The position numbers and the translations under genes were made by a program. Below, piece by piece: positions 6,561-7,514 of a stretch of 7,514 nucleotides of DNA; the first letter of the stretch is position 1; each line of letters starts with the position of its first letter. Under the pieces are notes generated by a model. The model was not told where the DNA came from. It did no database searches and was given only the letters and a program-made list of their open reading frames with translations. Source of the stretch: Alphaproteobacteria bacterium (GTDB lineage: Bacteria; Pseudomonadota; Alphaproteobacteria; Sneathiellales; Sneathiellaceae); assembly GCA_006226265.1 (NCBI GenBank), contig SBHH01000129.1, forward strand, positions 1 to 7,514, in the 5' to 3' direction.

Positions 6561-7480
6561 TGCGCCGCGAGGGTGAGGGAGAGGGGTAGGGTCGCCATAG
6601 CGATCAGGGTCTGTACCGTGATGATCCCGGCCATGACTTCCGCGTCCGCCCCCAGGAGTTTTGCCAGCGCATAGCCCGAGCTTGCCGTCGGGATGGTCGC
6701 ATAGATGATCAGGATCATGGCAGGCTCCCCGCTCAGGCCTGTGGCAATTGCGACCCCGGCAACGATCGCCGGGAACAGCAGGAACTTGCAGAGACTTGAA
6801 ATGGTCACGTAGAGCGCGCCTGTATGGATCGACTTGATACGAAGGCCTGCGCCGATGCAAAGAAGCGCGAAGGGAAGCGCGGCGCGCGACAGGATCCCGG
6901 CAAAATCATTAATCACCGGGATCGGCCCGATCCCGGTGAGATTAAGAAAAGCGCCGCAGGCGATGGCGATCAGCAAGGGATTGCGTAAAATTTCCTGCGT
7001 GAGGCGACGAGGGAGCGAGATCGAGTGGCCCCGTCCCTGAAAACCGATCAGCGCCGAGACACAGAGGAGGTTTGTCGGCGGCACGAGAACGGAGGTTGCA
7101 ACCGCCGCCAGCACAAGGCCCTTCGCGCCGAACATATAATCGGCAATGGCGAAGGCGATGAAGGTGTTATGCCGGATCGCGCCCTGAAAGACCGCGCCAC
7201 CGATGGGATTGGAAATCCGGAAGAGGCGCACGGCGGCGAGAGAGACCGCGCCCGTGATAAAGAGTCCGCCCAGAAGCGCGAGCGCATAGGTGCCGATCAG
7301 CCCGTCGCCGAACGGTGCGGTCGTCGTATTATAGAAGAGCAGCGCCGGGAACAGTACCCAATAGACCATGCGGTCGGCATGATGCCAGAAATCGCCGCCC
7401 GGAAAACCGTTCCGGCGCAACAGGTTGCCGAGGACGAGCAGCAGAAAGATCGGCAGGACGGAAAGCGAAATGGCCCACAT
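6545..7480 (-). CDS. AEC-family (auxin efflux carrier-like) inner-membrane transporter
   Basis: This is a 311-residue, highly hydrophobic protein with about ten likely transmembrane segments, roughly at residues 3-20, 38-50, 62-87, 101-117, 121-147, 168-183, 192-213, 222-247, 253-268 and 282-308. Family-like signatures are FQGAIRHNTFIAFAI (98-112), LRNPLLIAI (165-173) at the start of the second half, and TIPTASSGYALAKLLGADAE (262-281). The two-half layout and length fit AEC (bile/arsenite/riboflavin transporter superfamily) proteins, whose bacterial members export or import carboxylates such as malate or other small metabolites; the substrate cannot be read from the sequence. The ATG at 7478-7480 has AGGA about ten bases upstream, a modest ribosome binding site. 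It is the only gene of the window oriented toward the cysK/E1 pair, and its promoter is cut by or lies beyond the right edge. A long inverted repeat falls within codons 181-190. Confidence 0.9.
   Translation of the reverse strand: MWAISLSVLPIFLLLVLGNLLRRNGFPGGDFWHHADRMVYWVLFPALLFYNTTTAPFGDGLIGTYALALLGGLFITGAVSLAAVRLFRISNPIGGAVFQGAIRHNTFIAFAIADYMFGAKGLVLAAVATSVLVPPTNLLCVSALIGFQGRGHSISLPRRLTQEILRNPLLIAIACGAFLNLTGIGPIPVINDFAGILSRAALPFALLCIGAGLRIKSIHTGALYVTISSLCKFLLFPAIVAGVAIATGLSGEPAMILIIYATIPTASSGYALAKLLGADAEVMAGIITVQTLIAMATLPLSLTLAAHYFMP
6913..6939. repeat. Intragenic perfect inverted repeat (12-base arms, 3-base loop)
   Basis: TCACCGGGATCG at 6913-6924 and CGATCCCGGTGA at 6928-6939 are exact reverse complements separated by GCC. 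Both flanks also contain TTAAT/ATTAA (6909-6913 and 6941-6945), so the pairing could continue past a two-base bulge. It lies within the transporter gene, at codons 181-190, where the protein reads TGIGPIPVIN. On the minus strand the hairpin is followed by a loosely T-rich stretch rather than a clean T run, so a terminator is not established. Whether it works in RNA or DNA is unknown. Confidence 0.6.
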
Positions 7481-7514
7481 CTTAAGTAAATCCTATTCTT
7501 GGCACCCCAATCGG

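Noticed and set aside
7025..7489. 154-codon plus-strand open frame opposite the transporter start
   Set aside because: Charged low-complexity translation antisense to clear membrane helices; no ribosome binding site or motif.
7499..7514. TTGGCAC sequence resembling the -24 element of a sigma54 promoter
   Set aside because: The required GC of a -12 element is not found at the right distance before the window ends.

Overview
The window is a GC-rich stretch of bacterial chromosome, most probably from an alphaproteobacterium. The evidence is the mutM/ubiE/ubiB/coaBC/dut block, which I know as a typical alphaproteobacterial arrangement, the alphaproteobacterial flavour of UbiE and UbiB, and GTG starts with purine-rich ribosome binding sites. 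A genus cannot be named from the sequence alone. There is no tRNA, rRNA, CRISPR array, insertion sequence, prophage gene or other sign of a mobile island. Gene density is very high.

Layout: positions 1-26 hold the first codons of mutM (fpg) on the minus strand, diverging from a seven-gene plus-strand series. ubiE (about 116-901) and ubiB (917-2527) are 15 bases apart and serve ubiquinone synthesis. A 100-base AT-rich gap (2528-2627) follows; it holds a DnaA-box-like 9-mer, a small dyad and a weak promoter candidate. coaBC (2628-3860), dut (3857-4324) and an Rrf2-family regulator (4321-4776) are joined by two ATGA overlaps. After 41 bases come cysK (4818-5771) and, 6 bases later, a MoeB/ThiF-like E1 enzyme (5778-6560). 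A 10-or-so-helix AEC-family transporter lies on the minus strand (6545-7480); its 3' end overlaps that of the E1-like gene by 16 bases. Its upstream region runs out of the window.

Functionally this is mostly housekeeping: DNA base repair (mutM), quinone synthesis (ubiE, ubiB), coenzyme A synthesis (coaBC), nucleotide-pool sanitation (dut) and cysteine/sulfur metabolism (cysK, E1-like). I see no clear new defence or mobile system. The most interesting part is the Rrf2 regulator-cysK-E1 trio. The regulator keeps the IscR-type DNA-binding part but lacks the Fe-S cysteine cluster, and it sits next to cysK. This recalls the CymR-CysK pairing of Firmicutes. CoaBC also consumes cysteine, so the ATGA-linked cluster has a plausible cysteine theme.
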